Below are positions 1 to 7,698 of a stretch of 8,382 nt of DNA, in pieces. Position 1 is the first letter of the stretch, and each line of letters starts with the position of its first letter. Below the pieces are notes generated by a model that did not search any database, was not told the DNA's origin, and saw nothing but the letters and a program-made list of their open reading frames with translations. The stretch is taken from assembly GCA_040509055.1 (NCBI GenBank), contig JBEVLT010000243.1, positions 1 to 8,382 on the forward strand. Direction: 5' to 3'. The DNA comes from JAJKIP01 sp040509055 (lineage in GTDB: Bacteria > Bacteroidota > Bacteroidia > Chitinophagales > Chitinophagaceae). The position numbers and the translations under genes were made by a program.

Positions 1-817
1 TAGGCTTGCCATAAATGAACCGGACCAGCGCATTCTTTTTATCGTCCGAAGTGAGGAACAGCTGGTAGCGCTTGTTGTTTGCATTGACCACCATCAGTGC
101 AGTATTAGGAGGAATGGTACCAAGATTTTCACCCACCATAATGATTTCCCGCTGCGTTCGTTTCAGATCGATGGTGACGGTTACACTCACCGGTTTGGTG
201 GTTAGCATTTTGCGCGACACCACCGGCACATTGTCCACAAATACGGAGATGGTATCGCCGTCTATCTGGCCGTTGTCGTAAAAGTCCAGCCGGATGGTAC
301 CCGTATCCACGTATATTTCCTTTACCAGCTCATTCTTCTTCTCAACAAGTGCACGCGGCAGTTCCGGTTTGAACACCGGCTGCTGGATCCGTGTCATTAC
401 GATGGTGCCGGGCGGACAAATGCTTCTGCCATCCATGGTTTTGCCGGTCCAGGAGCCCCGCAGCTGCTCCTCCTTGCCATCGGTATGATAGGTGAGTGTA
501 TATTTTTTTATACAGGGAATGCAGTCTGCCGGGATATGAAATACGGCAACCTGCTTTTCTTCCAGGCTTATGACTTTGGAAGCAGAATCATAGGCGCCAT
601 CGAAGACCTCTTTTACATAGTTGGTCGTATCGGAATAATGATAAGAGGTCCCGGTGATCCGTGTTCCGGCCACCTGCAGCTGCAATTCGATATTGTATAC
701 CGGGAAACAGCCGCCGGGCTCCATTACCAATCGTCCTTTCCAGTAACCGTTTATTTGCTGCGCCGGGCTGACTGTAACAGCCAGCAGGCAGGCATATAAA
801 ATAATTAACCTTCGCAT
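1..817 (-). CDS. Secreted hypothetical protein, paralogue of the adjacent upstream gene (3' end outside window)
   Basis: An open frame reads leftward from the ATG at 817-815 to the window edge, giving 272 complete codons with no stop. Residues 1-20 form a signal peptide (MRR, then a hydrophobic stretch ending SPAQ), so export is likely. Residues 22-145 are a predicted beta-rich domain beginning NGYWKG, with LTYHTDGKEE near 108-117, GSWTGK at 121-126 and cysteines at 37, 99, 102 and 134. Residues 163-272 form a second domain with DNGQIDGD (181-188), GENLGTIPPNT (229-239) and a KNALVRF ending. Both domains align residue for residue with the gene starting at 1990, but the long linker of that protein is reduced here to about 15 residues. 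The codon after KP starts with A, so it is not a stop and the protein continues at least one residue beyond the window. The gene starts 69 bases after its paralogue's stop, on the same strand, so co-transcription is likely. Function unknown; no catalytic motif is visible. Confidence 0.85.
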   Translation of the reverse strand, partial: MRRLIILYACLLAVTVSPAQQINGYWKGRLVMEPGGCFPVYNIELQLQVAGTRITGTSYHYSDTTNYVKEVFDGAYDSASKVISLEEKQVAVFHIPADCIPCIKKYTLTYHTDGKEEQLRGSWTGKTMDGRSICPPGTIVMTRIQQPVFKPELPRALVEKKNELVKEIYVDTGTIRLDFYDNGQIDGDTISVFVDNVPVVSRKMLTTKPVSVTVTIDLKRTQREIIMVGENLGTIPPNTALMVVNANNKRYQLFLTSDDKKNALVRFIYGKP

Positions 818-886
818 GTGCAATGAAAATAGAAGAAAAAGCGAAAGCCGGTCTAAAAATTACAGAAACGGTAAGCCGGCGGTGGG

Positions 887-1990
887 CTATGGTTTGCGGT
901 ATTGAAAACGGATCACGGCATTTTTCTGTTCGGTGGAAGTAATCCGTAGTTCGAACCGCTGGCTGCCTGCTTCTACGATCATCAGCGATGTATTGGGAGG
1001 AATGCGGCCAAGGTTCTCCGCCACCATCACCACTTCGTGATCGGTATTCTCCTCGTCCATCTTGAGCTTCAGCGTCAGGGGGCTTGTCGTCAGCCGTTTG
1101 TTGGACAACACCAGTTTATTATCAAGGTAAACCGATACCGAGTCGTCATCGATCTCGCCGTTATCGAAGATCTTCAGTGTCACATCCGGGCTGTTGACCA
1201 CCAGGGTTTTGATCAGTTCGTTCTGCCGCGTTTTCAGTACCTGCGGCACGGCTACCGGAGGAGGCGCCGGCGATGGTACCGCGGGTATTTTAGCGATCGT
1301 ATCTGTTTTCACCGGCGGCGGTATATTCCTTTTGGGCGGTTCGGTAACGGACGGCGCAGGTTTATTGCTGGTAGCAGGCGGATCAGTACTGTTCTCCTTT
1401 TTTACGACAGGAGGGGGGGTGAGCTGTTTGGGCTGGTTTTTATTGACTGCCGGCGGCAGCGTGTTCGTTTTGGGAGTATTCGTCGTGTTCTTACGCAGGA
1501 ATGGCTCTACATAAAACTCGGAAGTGGCCACCTTGCGCAGGAACACTTTGCCCCCGCCGCACTCTCCCCATTCATATGGGTTCTCGCCGCTCTTCACTTC
1601 GGTCTTGCCAAGATAGGAGCCTTCCAGGAACTCTTCCTTGCCGGACCGGCTGTAGGTCAGGTTGTAATTCATGATGCAGGTATTGCCATACCCCAGGCTC
1701 TTTATTTCCACGGTCCTGATCTCCCGGATCCGGAAGTTTTTCGATGATTTGGTAAAATTGCCTGCCATGGTGGCCTTGCCGTAAAAGCGCACATCCAGGT
1801 AGGAATAGGATACTCCTGACACTACCTGCGACGCATTTTGCTTTACCTGGAACTCCAGCTTGTAATTTTCGCCGGATTCAGAAATGAAATAGCCACGCCA
1901 GATGCCCGTAACATCCTGGGAGAATGAAAGGACCGGGCCTGCACACATAAGAAACAGAAGGAACCACCGATTCTTCGAAAACTTTTTCAT
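887..1990 (-). CDS. Secreted hypothetical protein with proline-rich linker between two domains
   Basis: A 367-residue protein of unrecognised function. Residues 1-25 are a signal peptide (MKKFSKNR, a hydrophobic core, then a likely cut after SFSQ), pointing to the periplasm or cell surface. Residues 26-152 form a beta-rich domain starting TGIWRGY, with LTYSRSGKEEFLEGSYLGK at 111-129 and cysteines at 105 and 144. Residues 165-255 are a low-complexity linker rich in Pro, Thr, Lys and Val with repeated PPP runs, probably extended and disordered. Residues 260-367 form the C-terminal domain with DNGEIDDD (276-283), AENLGRIPPNT (324-334) and a KNAVIRFQY ending. The two flanking domains are shared with the gene downstream at 817, so the pair is a tandem duplication. 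The acidic DNG-x-ID-x-D stretch could bind calcium, but this is a guess from composition. It is divergent from thrS and lies first in a likely two-gene operon. No enzyme signature was seen, so a binding or structural role is as likely as any. Confidence 0.85.
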   Translation of the reverse strand: MKKFSKNRWFLLFLMCAGPVLSFSQDVTGIWRGYFISESGENYKLEFQVKQNASQVVSGVSYSYLDVRFYGKATMAGNFTKSSKNFRIREIRTVEIKSLGYGNTCIMNYNLTYSRSGKEEFLEGSYLGKTEVKSGENPYEWGECGGGKVFLRKVATSEFYVEPFLRKNTTNTPKTNTLPPAVNKNQPKQLTPPPVVKKENSTDPPATSNKPAPSVTEPPKRNIPPPVKTDTIAKIPAVPSPAPPPVAVPQVLKTRQNELIKTLVVNSPDVTLKIFDNGEIDDDSVSVYLDNKLVLSNKRLTTSPLTLKLKMDEENTDHEVVMVAENLGRIPPNTSLMIVEAGSQRFELRITSTEQKNAVIRFQYRKP

Positions 1991-1997
1991 GGGAGAT

Positions 1998-2005
1998 CAA
2001 AGCTA
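1998..2005 (-). promoter_or_regulatory. Possible -7 box for the minus-strand gene pair
   Basis: The minus strand reads TAGCTTTG, which fits the Bacteroidota -7 consensus TAnnTTTG. It lies only 7 bases before the ATG at 1990, so the transcript would be almost leaderless. No TTTG/TTG was found at the usual spacing upstream. It may be a chance match; the true promoter could lie further into the 214-base divergent region. Confidence 0.25.
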
Positions 2006-2150
2006 ACAAATAAGTTGGTGCAGGCGAATAGCAGGGAGCAGCAAGAGTTTGTTAATTTTAAAGCCCGCCCGGCAGGTGTCCCCGTACCCGGCCCGGCAAT
2101 TATCAACAGCAGTGACAAACTTGGATAACCCGGAATCGGGCAGAGTTTGC

Positions 2151-2158
2151 TAAATTTG
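2151..2158 (+). promoter_or_regulatory. Likely -7 box of the thrS promoter
   Basis: TAAATTTG is an exact match to the Bacteroidota -7 element TAnnTTTG and lies 46 bases before the thrS ATG, a sensible distance for a short leader. The nearest upstream TTG (2121-2123) is about 27 bases away, longer than the usual spacing of about 19, so the -33 element is weak or absent. The 1991-2204 interval otherwise shows no gene and no convincing RNA structure. Confidence 0.45.
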
Positions 2159-2204
2159 CAGGCCCCAAAGAAACCCCTGGGACATTTAAAAAGGATATAA
2201 CGGA

Positions 2205-4139
2205 ATGATCAATATTAGTTTTCCCGATGGTGCCGTCAGGCAATACGAGCCGGGCGTTACCGCGCTGGACATCGCCAAATCCATTTCAGAAGGGCTGGCC
2301 AGGAAGGTGCTGGCCGCCAGCGTCAACGGGCAGGTGTGGGACGCCACACGCCCAATACAGGAGGATGCGGCACTGCAACTGCTCACCTGGAACGATACCG
2401 AGGGCAAAAGCACGTTCTGGCATTCGTCTGCACACCTGATGGCCGAGGCCGTGGAATCGGTATTTCCCGGGGTAAAGTTCTGGGTAGGCCCGCCCGTGGA
2501 GAACGGGTTTTACTACGATATGGACCTCGGCGACACCAAGATCACCGAGGAAGACCTGCTGAAGCTGGAAAAGAAAATGAACGAGCTGGCCAAACAGAAC
2601 AATGCCTATATCCGCAAAGAAGTTTCCAAACCGGAAGCCATTCAATATTTCTCGCAAAAAGGAGACGAATACAAGCTGGACCTGCTGACCGGGCTGACCG
2701 ACGGGGAGATCACCTTCTACACGCAGGGCGCCTTTACCGATCTGTGCCGCGGGCCGCATATACCGGCTACCGGCGTCATCAAGGCCATTAAGCTGATGAG
2801 CATCGCCGGCGCTTACTGGAAGGGCGATGAGAAAAACAAAATGCTCACCCGCGTATACGGCGTCACCTTCCCTTCGCAGAAGGAGCTGGACGAATACCTG
2901 CAGCTGCTGGAGGAGGCAAAGAAAAGGGATCACCGCAAGCTGGGCCGTGAGCTGAGCATTTATACCATGGACGACGATGTGGGCCAGGGCCTGATCATGT
3001 GGTTGCCCAACGGTACCGTTATCATCGAAGAGCTGGAAAAACTGGCCAAGGAAACCGAAACGGCCGCCGGCTACAAACGCGTGGTTACCCCCCATATCGC
3101 CAAAGAGAACATGTACATTACCAGCGGGCACCTGCCGTATTATGCAGACAGCATGTACCCGCCCATGGAGCTGGAAGGGGAGAAGTACTACCTGCGGTCG
3201 ATGAACTGCCCGCACCACCACAAGATCTTTGCGGCCGAGCCGAAAAGCTACCGCGACCTGCCGTACCGCATCGCCGAATACGGCACCGTGTACCGCTACG
3301 AGCAGAGCGGCGAACTGTTTGGCCTGATGCGGGTACGCTGCCTGCACATGAACGATGCACATATCTACTGCACCCGCGAGCAGTTTGAATCAGAGTTCAG
3401 GGCCGTCAATGAAATGTACCTGAAGTATTTTAAGATCTTCGGCATCGACAAATACGTGATGCGGCTCTCGCTCCACTCGCCCGACAAGCTGGGTAAGAAG
3501 TACGTGAACGAGCCCGAACTGTGGAAGCAAACCGAGAGCATGGTACGCGAGGTGCTGGTCAACTCTAACATCCCCTTTGTGGAGGTGCAGGACGAGGCCG
3601 CCTTCTACGGTCCCAAGATAGACGTACAGATCTGGAGCGTGATCGGCCGTGAATTTACCCTGGCCACCAACCAGGTCGACTTTTCCCAGGGCCGCAGCTT
3701 TAAGCTGCATTACACCACGCAGGACAACCAGTCGGATACCCCCCTGATCATCCACCGTGCCCCGCTGGGCACCCACGAACGGTTCATCGGGTTCCTGCTG
3801 GAGCACTATGCCGGCAAGCTGCCGCTGTGGCTGGCGCCGGTGCAGGTAAAAATCCTGCCGATCAGCGACAAGTACCTGGATTATGCTAAAACTATTTCTG
3901 AAGAACTGAAAAAAGCAGATATTCGTACAGCGGTTGACGACAGGAACGAGAAAATAGGCAAGAAGATCCGCGATACGGAGCTGCTGAAAATACCTTACAT
4001 GGTGGTGATCGGCGAAAAGGAAATGACCGAAGGAAAAGTATCGGTGCGCCGGCAAGGCAAGGGTGATCTGGGAGCTAAAACGATAGAAGAGTTTATCAGC
4101 GAATCCGTGAAGGAAATAAAAGAACGAAGAGCGGATTAA
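2205..4139 (+). CDS. thrS: Threonyl-tRNA synthetase
   Basis: Class II aminoacyl-tRNA synthetase that charges tRNA-Thr with threonine in the cytoplasm. The protein has 644 residues, the usual full length. Residues 1-62 are the TGS domain. The editing domain follows, with HSSAH at 73-77 and TDLCRGPH at 178-185 (H73, H77 and C181 match the editing-site residues known in the E. coli enzyme). The catalytic core has the zinc ligands C335 (in MNCPHHH), H386 (in NDAHIYC) and H517 (in IIHRAP), motif 2 around R364 (YRYEQSGELFGLMRVR) and motif 3 around R526 (GTHERFIGF). Residues from about 545 to the end are the anticodon-binding domain, including DDRNEKIGKKIRD. The start is supported by an AAGGA at 2191-2195 and by the TGS domain beginning at once. 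It is the first gene of the translation cluster, 99 bases before the IF-3 start chosen here. All expected active-site and zinc residues are present. Confidence 0.98.
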   Translation: MINISFPDGAVRQYEPGVTALDIAKSISEGLARKVLAASVNGQVWDATRPIQEDAALQLLTWNDTEGKSTFWHSSAHLMAEAVESVFPGVKFWVGPPVENGFYYDMDLGDTKITEEDLLKLEKKMNELAKQNNAYIRKEVSKPEAIQYFSQKGDEYKLDLLTGLTDGEITFYTQGAFTDLCRGPHIPATGVIKAIKLMSIAGAYWKGDEKNKMLTRVYGVTFPSQKELDEYLQLLEEAKKRDHRKLGRELSIYTMDDDVGQGLIMWLPNGTVIIEELEKLAKETETAAGYKRVVTPHIAKENMYITSGHLPYYADSMYPPMELEGEKYYLRSMNCPHHHKIFAAEPKSYRDLPYRIAEYGTVYRYEQSGELFGLMRVRCLHMNDAHIYCTREQFESEFRAVNEMYLKYFKIFGIDKYVMRLSLHSPDKLGKKYVNEPELWKQTESMVREVLVNSNIPFVEVQDEAAFYGPKIDVQIWSVIGREFTLATNQVDFSQGRSFKLHYTTQDNQSDTPLIIHRAPLGTHERFIGFLLEHYAGKLPLWLAPVQVKILPISDKYLDYAKTISEELKKADIRTAVDDRNEKIGKKIRDTELLKIPYMVVIGEKEMTEGKVSVRRQGKGDLGAKTIEEFISESVKEIKERRAD

Positions 4140-4166
4140 GATCTTTGCGGATTCAAAAATAGCATA

Positions 4167-4185
4167 CCTCAAAACCCTGTTGAGG
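4167..4185 (+). other. Hairpin in the thrS-infC gap
   Basis: CCTCAA (4167-4172) pairs with TTGAGG (4180-4185) around a 7-base loop, giving a perfect 6-bp stem. There is no T-run after it, so it is not a standard intrinsic terminator. It could be an mRNA processing or stability element, or chance. Confidence 0.3.
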
Positions 4186-4238
4186 ATTATTCATTCTAAA
4201 CATTCATGCTTTCATACAGGGAACGAAAGCAATTTTTT

Positions 4239-4883
4239 ATGGCAGTACCACAAAAAAGCGGCGGTGGATTCAGCAGGCCACCCGGCGGCGGCGGTTTCAG
4301 ACCGGGAGGTCCCGGCGGACCGGGCGGGTTCAAGAAAGGAGGCTTCAAAGGGCGGTTTATGCCGCGCAAAGAAGCGGAACACCGCATCAATCATTTTATC
4401 CGTGTTCCCCAGGTAAGGCTGGTGGGCGACAACGTGGAAACAGGCATCTACAGCATACAGGATGCACAGCGCATGGCGCAGGAACAGGCGCTCGACCTGG
4501 TGGAGATTTCTCCCAACGTAGACCCGCCGGTATGCAAGATCATCGACTACAACAAGTTCCTCTACGATAAGAAGAAGAAGGAAAAGGAGATGAAGGCGAA
4601 ATCCAAAGCCTCCGAGGTAAAGGAGATCCGCTTTACTCCCAATACGGACGATCACGACTTCGATTTCAAGGCCAAGCATGCCGAAGGCTTCCTCAAAGAC
4701 GGCAACAAGGTGAAAGCCTATGTGCAGTTCAAGGGACGGGCTATCCAGTTCCAGGAAAGAGGACAGCTGCTGCTGCTGAAATTTGCCGAACGGCTGGCCG
4801 AAGTAGGCCTGCTGGAAAGCATGCCCAAGATGGAAGGCCGGCGTATGCTGGCGATGTTCGCCCCCAAAGGCAAGAAAAAATAA
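4239..4883 (+). CDS. infC: Translation initiation factor IF-3
   Basis: IF-3 binds the 30S subunit, keeps it from joining 50S too early and checks the start codon and initiator tRNA. From the ATG at 4239 the protein has 214 residues. Residues 7-40 are a Gly/Pro/Phe/Lys/Arg-rich extension absent from E. coli IF-3. The N-terminal domain runs from about 48 to 105 (HRINHFIRVPQVRLVG, then KIIDYNKFLYD, the family signature region). A lysine-rich linker helix covers 108-122, and the C-terminal domain 125-214 contains VKEIRFTPNTDDHDFDFK and MEGRRMLAMFAPK. An ATG at 4206 would add 11 residues (MLSYRERKQFF); I prefer 4239 because that addition does not look like an IF-3 start and MAVPQ does. Neither start has a good Shine-Dalgarno. 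No rare AUU-type start such as E. coli uses is in frame between 4206 and 4239. The gene follows thrS, probably in the same transcript, and ends just before a strong terminator. Confidence 0.95.
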   Translation: MAVPQKSGGGFSRPPGGGGFRPGGPGGPGGFKKGGFKGRFMPRKEAEHRINHFIRVPQVRLVGDNVETGIYSIQDAQRMAQEQALDLVEISPNVDPPVCKIIDYNKFLYDKKKKEKEMKAKSKASEVKEIRFTPNTDDHDFDFKAKHAEGFLKDGNKVKAYVQFKGRAIQFQERGQLLLLKFAERLAEVGLLESMPKMEGRRMLAMFAPKGKKK

Positions 4884-4903
4884 AGCCATTCCCGCTGATA
4901 CAG

Positions 4904-4931
4904 AAAACCCGGCACCCGTGCCGGGTTTTTT
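4904..4931 (+). terminator. Intrinsic terminator after infC
   Basis: A GC-rich stem CCCGGCA (4908-4914) pairs with TGCCGGG (4919-4925) around a 4-base loop, extended by A-T pairs and followed by TTTTTT (4926-4931). It begins 21 bases after the infC stop and should end the thrS-infC transcript, separating it from the protease gene. Confidence 0.9.
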
Positions 4932-5077
4932 ATTAAACAGCGTCTAACCACCAGACCGCTGCAGTCTACCGGATCAACAGGCTTTTACCGCTTGTCCAAA
5001 AAAGGCCGCCCGGTCATTATCCGATTATCTCATTTACTATATTGAGTCGTTAATTTCTTACAACCTTAAATACATCT

Positions 5078-7633
5078 ATGCGTTTACTCGTTAACCGAAC
5101 AATGCCTGCTGCGCTGGCCCTGCTGATCTGCTCGGCTGTAGCGGCACAACCCAAAACTGACTCGACAAAGACACCGGCCGGCGGCCCGCCCGCGATGGGA
5201 GCCCGCCCCACCACAGGGCCCAAACCCTATAAGGAGGTCATTACGGCCAAGGCCGTATCCGATCACGGACTTTTCACCGTACACAAACTCGACGATAAAT
5301 ACTTCTTCGAAATCGGCGATTCCGTACTGGGACAGGATATCCTGGTCGTGAACCGCATCTCCAAAGCATCGGCCGGTATGCGCAGCGGTTTCTCCGGTTA
5401 TGCCGGCGACCAGATCGGCCAGAACGTGATCCGTTTTGAAAAAGGCCCCGGCAACAAGATTTTCCTGCGCAACATCTCCTTTGCGGAGTATGCCAAAGAT
5501 TCCACCTCGCCCATGTTTACGGCCGTCACCAAATCGAACATCCAGCCCATCGCAGCCTCGTTCGACATCAAAGCCTTCTCGAAAGACTCGGCCGGCAGCG
5601 TGATCGATGTAACGGACTATATCAGTGGCGACAATGATGTGCTGTTCTTCAACAGCAACGTAAAAACGTCCCTGCGCATCGGTATGCAGCAGCCGGATAA
5701 ATCATATATCACCAGCGTAAAAGCGTACCCGATCAATATCGAGATCACCGCCGTGAAAACGTATAGCCGCGCACCCGGTATGCCCGGGATGGGAGGCGGA
5801 CCCGGCGGCGGTGGCGGTGCAGCCGGCGGCAATATCACCGTAGAGCTCAACAGCTCTTTCGTGATCCTGCCCAAAGACCCGATGCAGCCCCGCTACTTCG
5901 ATCCCCGTGTCGGTTACTTCACCATTGGCTACACCGACTACGACGCCAATCCCCAGGGCGTGGAGGCCATACGGCTCATCAAACGCTGGCGCCTGGAGCC
6001 CAAGCCGCAAGACCTGGAGAAATACAGGCGCGGTGAGCTGGTAGAACCTCAGAAACCGATCATTTTCTATATCGACCCGGCTACCCCCAAAAAATGGGTG
6101 CCTTACCTGATACAGGGCGTCAACGACTGGCAGACAGCTTTTGAAAAAGCCGGTTTCAAAAACGCGATCATCGCTAAAATGGCGCCTACCAAAGAGCAGG
6201 ATCCCGAATGGAGTCTGGAAGATGCCCGCTATTCCGCCATCGTGTACAAACCTTCCGACATTGCCAACGCCAGCGGCCCCAGCATCAGCGACCCCCGCAC
6301 CGGCGAGATCATGGAAAGCCATATCAACTGGTATCACAACGTAATGGAGCTGATCCACCACTGGTATTTTGTACAAACAGCGGCCGTGGATACCGGCGCA
6401 CACCGGATGCTCTACGACGACGAGCTGATGGGACAGCTGATCCGCTTTGTTTCTTCGCACGAAGTAGGCCATACGCTGGGACTGCGCCACAACTACGGCT
6501 CCAGCTCTACAGTGCCCGTGGAAAAGCTGCGCGACAAGGCCTGGGTAGAGGCCAATGGCCACACGCCCTCTATTATGGACTATGCACGGTTTAACTACGT
6601 GGCCCAGCCGGAAGACCATATCGGCCGTGCCGGCTTATTCCCCCGCATCGGCGATTACGATCTCTGGGCTATCGAGTGGGGCTACAAACGTTTTCCCCAG
6701 TACAAGGATGCCGATACGGAAAAATCCTATCTCAATACCTGGGTCATCGACCGGCTGCGGAACAACCGCCTGTGGTTTGGCACCGAGACCAACCCGGACG
6801 ATCCCCGCTCACAAAGCGAGCAGGTAGGCGACGACGCCATGAAAGCCAGCCTGTATGGTATCAAAAACCTGCAGCGCATTGTACCCAACCTGGTAGAATG
6901 GACAAAGGAGCCCAACCGTGATTATGCCAGCCTGCGTGAGATGTATTCCCAGGTAACCGGGCAGTACAGCCGGTACATGGGTCATGTGGCCAAATACATC
7001 GGCGGCATCATGGAAACGCCCCGGATGGTAGAAGAAAAAGGACCTGTGTACGAGATCGTACCGAAGGCCAAACAGAAAGAAGCAGTGGATTTCCTGAACA
7101 GGCAGCTGTTTGCGACGCCCACCTGGCTGATCAATAACGAGATATTCGAGCGTACCGGCGAAACCGCCCTTCGCACCATCGGCTCGCTGCAGGACAATGC
7201 GCTGGCCCGGATCCTGACCAGCGGCACCCTGTCCAAACTGATCGATGCAGAGGCTAAACTCGGCAGCAACGCCTATACCATGGCCGACCTGTTTACCGAT
7301 CTGAAAAGCGGCATCTGGAGCGAACTGCCGGCCCGCAAAAAGATCGACGTATACCGCAGGAACCTGCAAAAATCTTATGTGGATGCCATGGCCCGGCTGC
7401 TCAATCCGCCACCAGCCAGCAATACCGGTGGTCTCGTGATCATATTCGGAGGTGGCGGCTCTCCGGGCCTGAGCCTGGAAAAGTCGGATATCCAGAGCCT
7501 TGTCAGGGCAAACCTGACAGCCCTGCGTGCAGAAGTGCGTGCTGCGGCGCCTGCTGTTACCGACCCGATGAGCCGGTATCACCTGCAGGATATTGCCGTG
7601 CGGCTTGATAAAGCACTGGACCCCAAGGACTAA
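5078..7633 (+). CDS. Secreted zinc-dependent metalloprotease (DUF5117/DUF5118/Met-zincin family)
   Basis: An 851-residue exported protein. Residues 1-23 are a signal peptide (hydrophobic core ALALLICSAVA, likely cut near AVA-AQ); the cysteine lacks a proper lipobox, so a soluble periplasmic or secreted product is more likely than a lipoprotein. A Pro/Gly-rich stretch (30-50) leads into a DUF5118-like segment (about 50-100) and a DUF5117-like region (about 100-310). The catalytic zincin domain carries HEVGHTLGLRH at 461-471 (zinc ligands H461, H465, H471; catalytic base E462) and a Met-turn SIMDY at 498-502, the hallmarks of metzincins. The domain names are recalled from the family, not searched. 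A glycine-rich insert lies at 232-252 and a GGGG loop at 791-794. Substrate unknown. No clear promoter or Shine-Dalgarno was seen; the sequence before the ATG is AT-rich, as is common in Bacteroidota, and a second in-frame ATG at 5102 would also leave a signal peptide. The gene is flanked by terminators, so it is probably transcribed alone. Confidence 0.95.
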   Translation: MRLLVNRTMPAALALLICSAVAAQPKTDSTKTPAGGPPAMGARPTTGPKPYKEVITAKAVSDHGLFTVHKLDDKYFFEIGDSVLGQDILVVNRISKASAGMRSGFSGYAGDQIGQNVIRFEKGPGNKIFLRNISFAEYAKDSTSPMFTAVTKSNIQPIAASFDIKAFSKDSAGSVIDVTDYISGDNDVLFFNSNVKTSLRIGMQQPDKSYITSVKAYPINIEITAVKTYSRAPGMPGMGGGPGGGGGAAGGNITVELNSSFVILPKDPMQPRYFDPRVGYFTIGYTDYDANPQGVEAIRLIKRWRLEPKPQDLEKYRRGELVEPQKPIIFYIDPATPKKWVPYLIQGVNDWQTAFEKAGFKNAIIAKMAPTKEQDPEWSLEDARYSAIVYKPSDIANASGPSISDPRTGEIMESHINWYHNVMELIHHWYFVQTAAVDTGAHRMLYDDELMGQLIRFVSSHEVGHTLGLRHNYGSSSTVPVEKLRDKAWVEANGHTPSIMDYARFNYVAQPEDHIGRAGLFPRIGDYDLWAIEWGYKRFPQYKDADTEKSYLNTWVIDRLRNNRLWFGTETNPDDPRSQSEQVGDDAMKASLYGIKNLQRIVPNLVEWTKEPNRDYASLREMYSQVTGQYSRYMGHVAKYIGGIMETPRMVEEKGPVYEIVPKAKQKEAVDFLNRQLFATPTWLINNEIFERTGETALRTIGSLQDNALARILTSGTLSKLIDAEAKLGSNAYTMADLFTDLKSGIWSELPARKKIDVYRRNLQKSYVDAMARLLNPPPASNTGGLVIIFGGGGSPGLSLEKSDIQSLVRANLTALRAEVRAAAPAVTDPMSRYHLQDIAVRLDKALDPKD

Positions 7634-7650
7634 CACCTGATCCAACTAAT

Positions 7651-7686
7651 AAAAAAGGAGAACCTGTCGTAAGGTTCTCCTTTTTT
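7651..7686 (+). terminator. Intrinsic terminator after the metalloprotease gene
   Basis: GGAGAACCT (7657-7665) pairs perfectly with AGGTTCTCC (7672-7680) around a 6-base loop. The stem is flanked by six A and six T, which can extend the pairing and give a T-tract on either strand. It starts 17 bases after the protease stop and isolates that gene from rpmI. Confidence 0.92.
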
Positions 7687-7698
7687 ATTTCCCTGGGC

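Noticed and set aside
72..799. Three short plus-strand open frames
   Set aside because: They are antisense to the continuous minus-strand frame 1-817, which aligns with its paralogue over its whole length.
847..880. GCCGG/CCGGC inverted repeat between the two minus-strand genes
   Set aside because: Only 5 bp with a 24-base loop and no T-tract; likely chance in GC-rich sequence.
1037..1747. Plus-strand open frame of 236 codons
   Set aside because: Lies opposite the secreted protein gene at 887-1990, whose signal peptide and paralogy are convincing; the product is Arg-rich low complexity with no recognisable domain.
2159..2182. Possible T-box or other leader structure before thrS
   Set aside because: The leader is only about 40 nt and shows just a 4-bp CAGG/CCTG pairing; there is no specifier loop, antiterminator or terminator.
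2286..3362. Minus-strand open frame of 358 codons inside thrS
   Set aside because: Antisense shadow of a fully conserved threonyl-tRNA synthetase; composition rich in His, Gln, Val and Gly as expected for a shadow frame in GC-rich DNA. The same applies to 3390-4172, 4212-4889, 5702-6619 and 6809-7645.
4140..4147. GATCTTTG as a -7 box before infC
   Set aside because: One mismatch in the TA of TAnnTTTG and no TTTG/TTG at the right spacing; infC is more simply explained by read-through from thrS.
5051..5058. TAATTTCT as a -7 box for the metalloprotease gene
   Set aside because: Two mismatches to TAnnTTTG and no -33 element about 19 bases upstream. A promoter must exist after the infC terminator, but I cannot place it.
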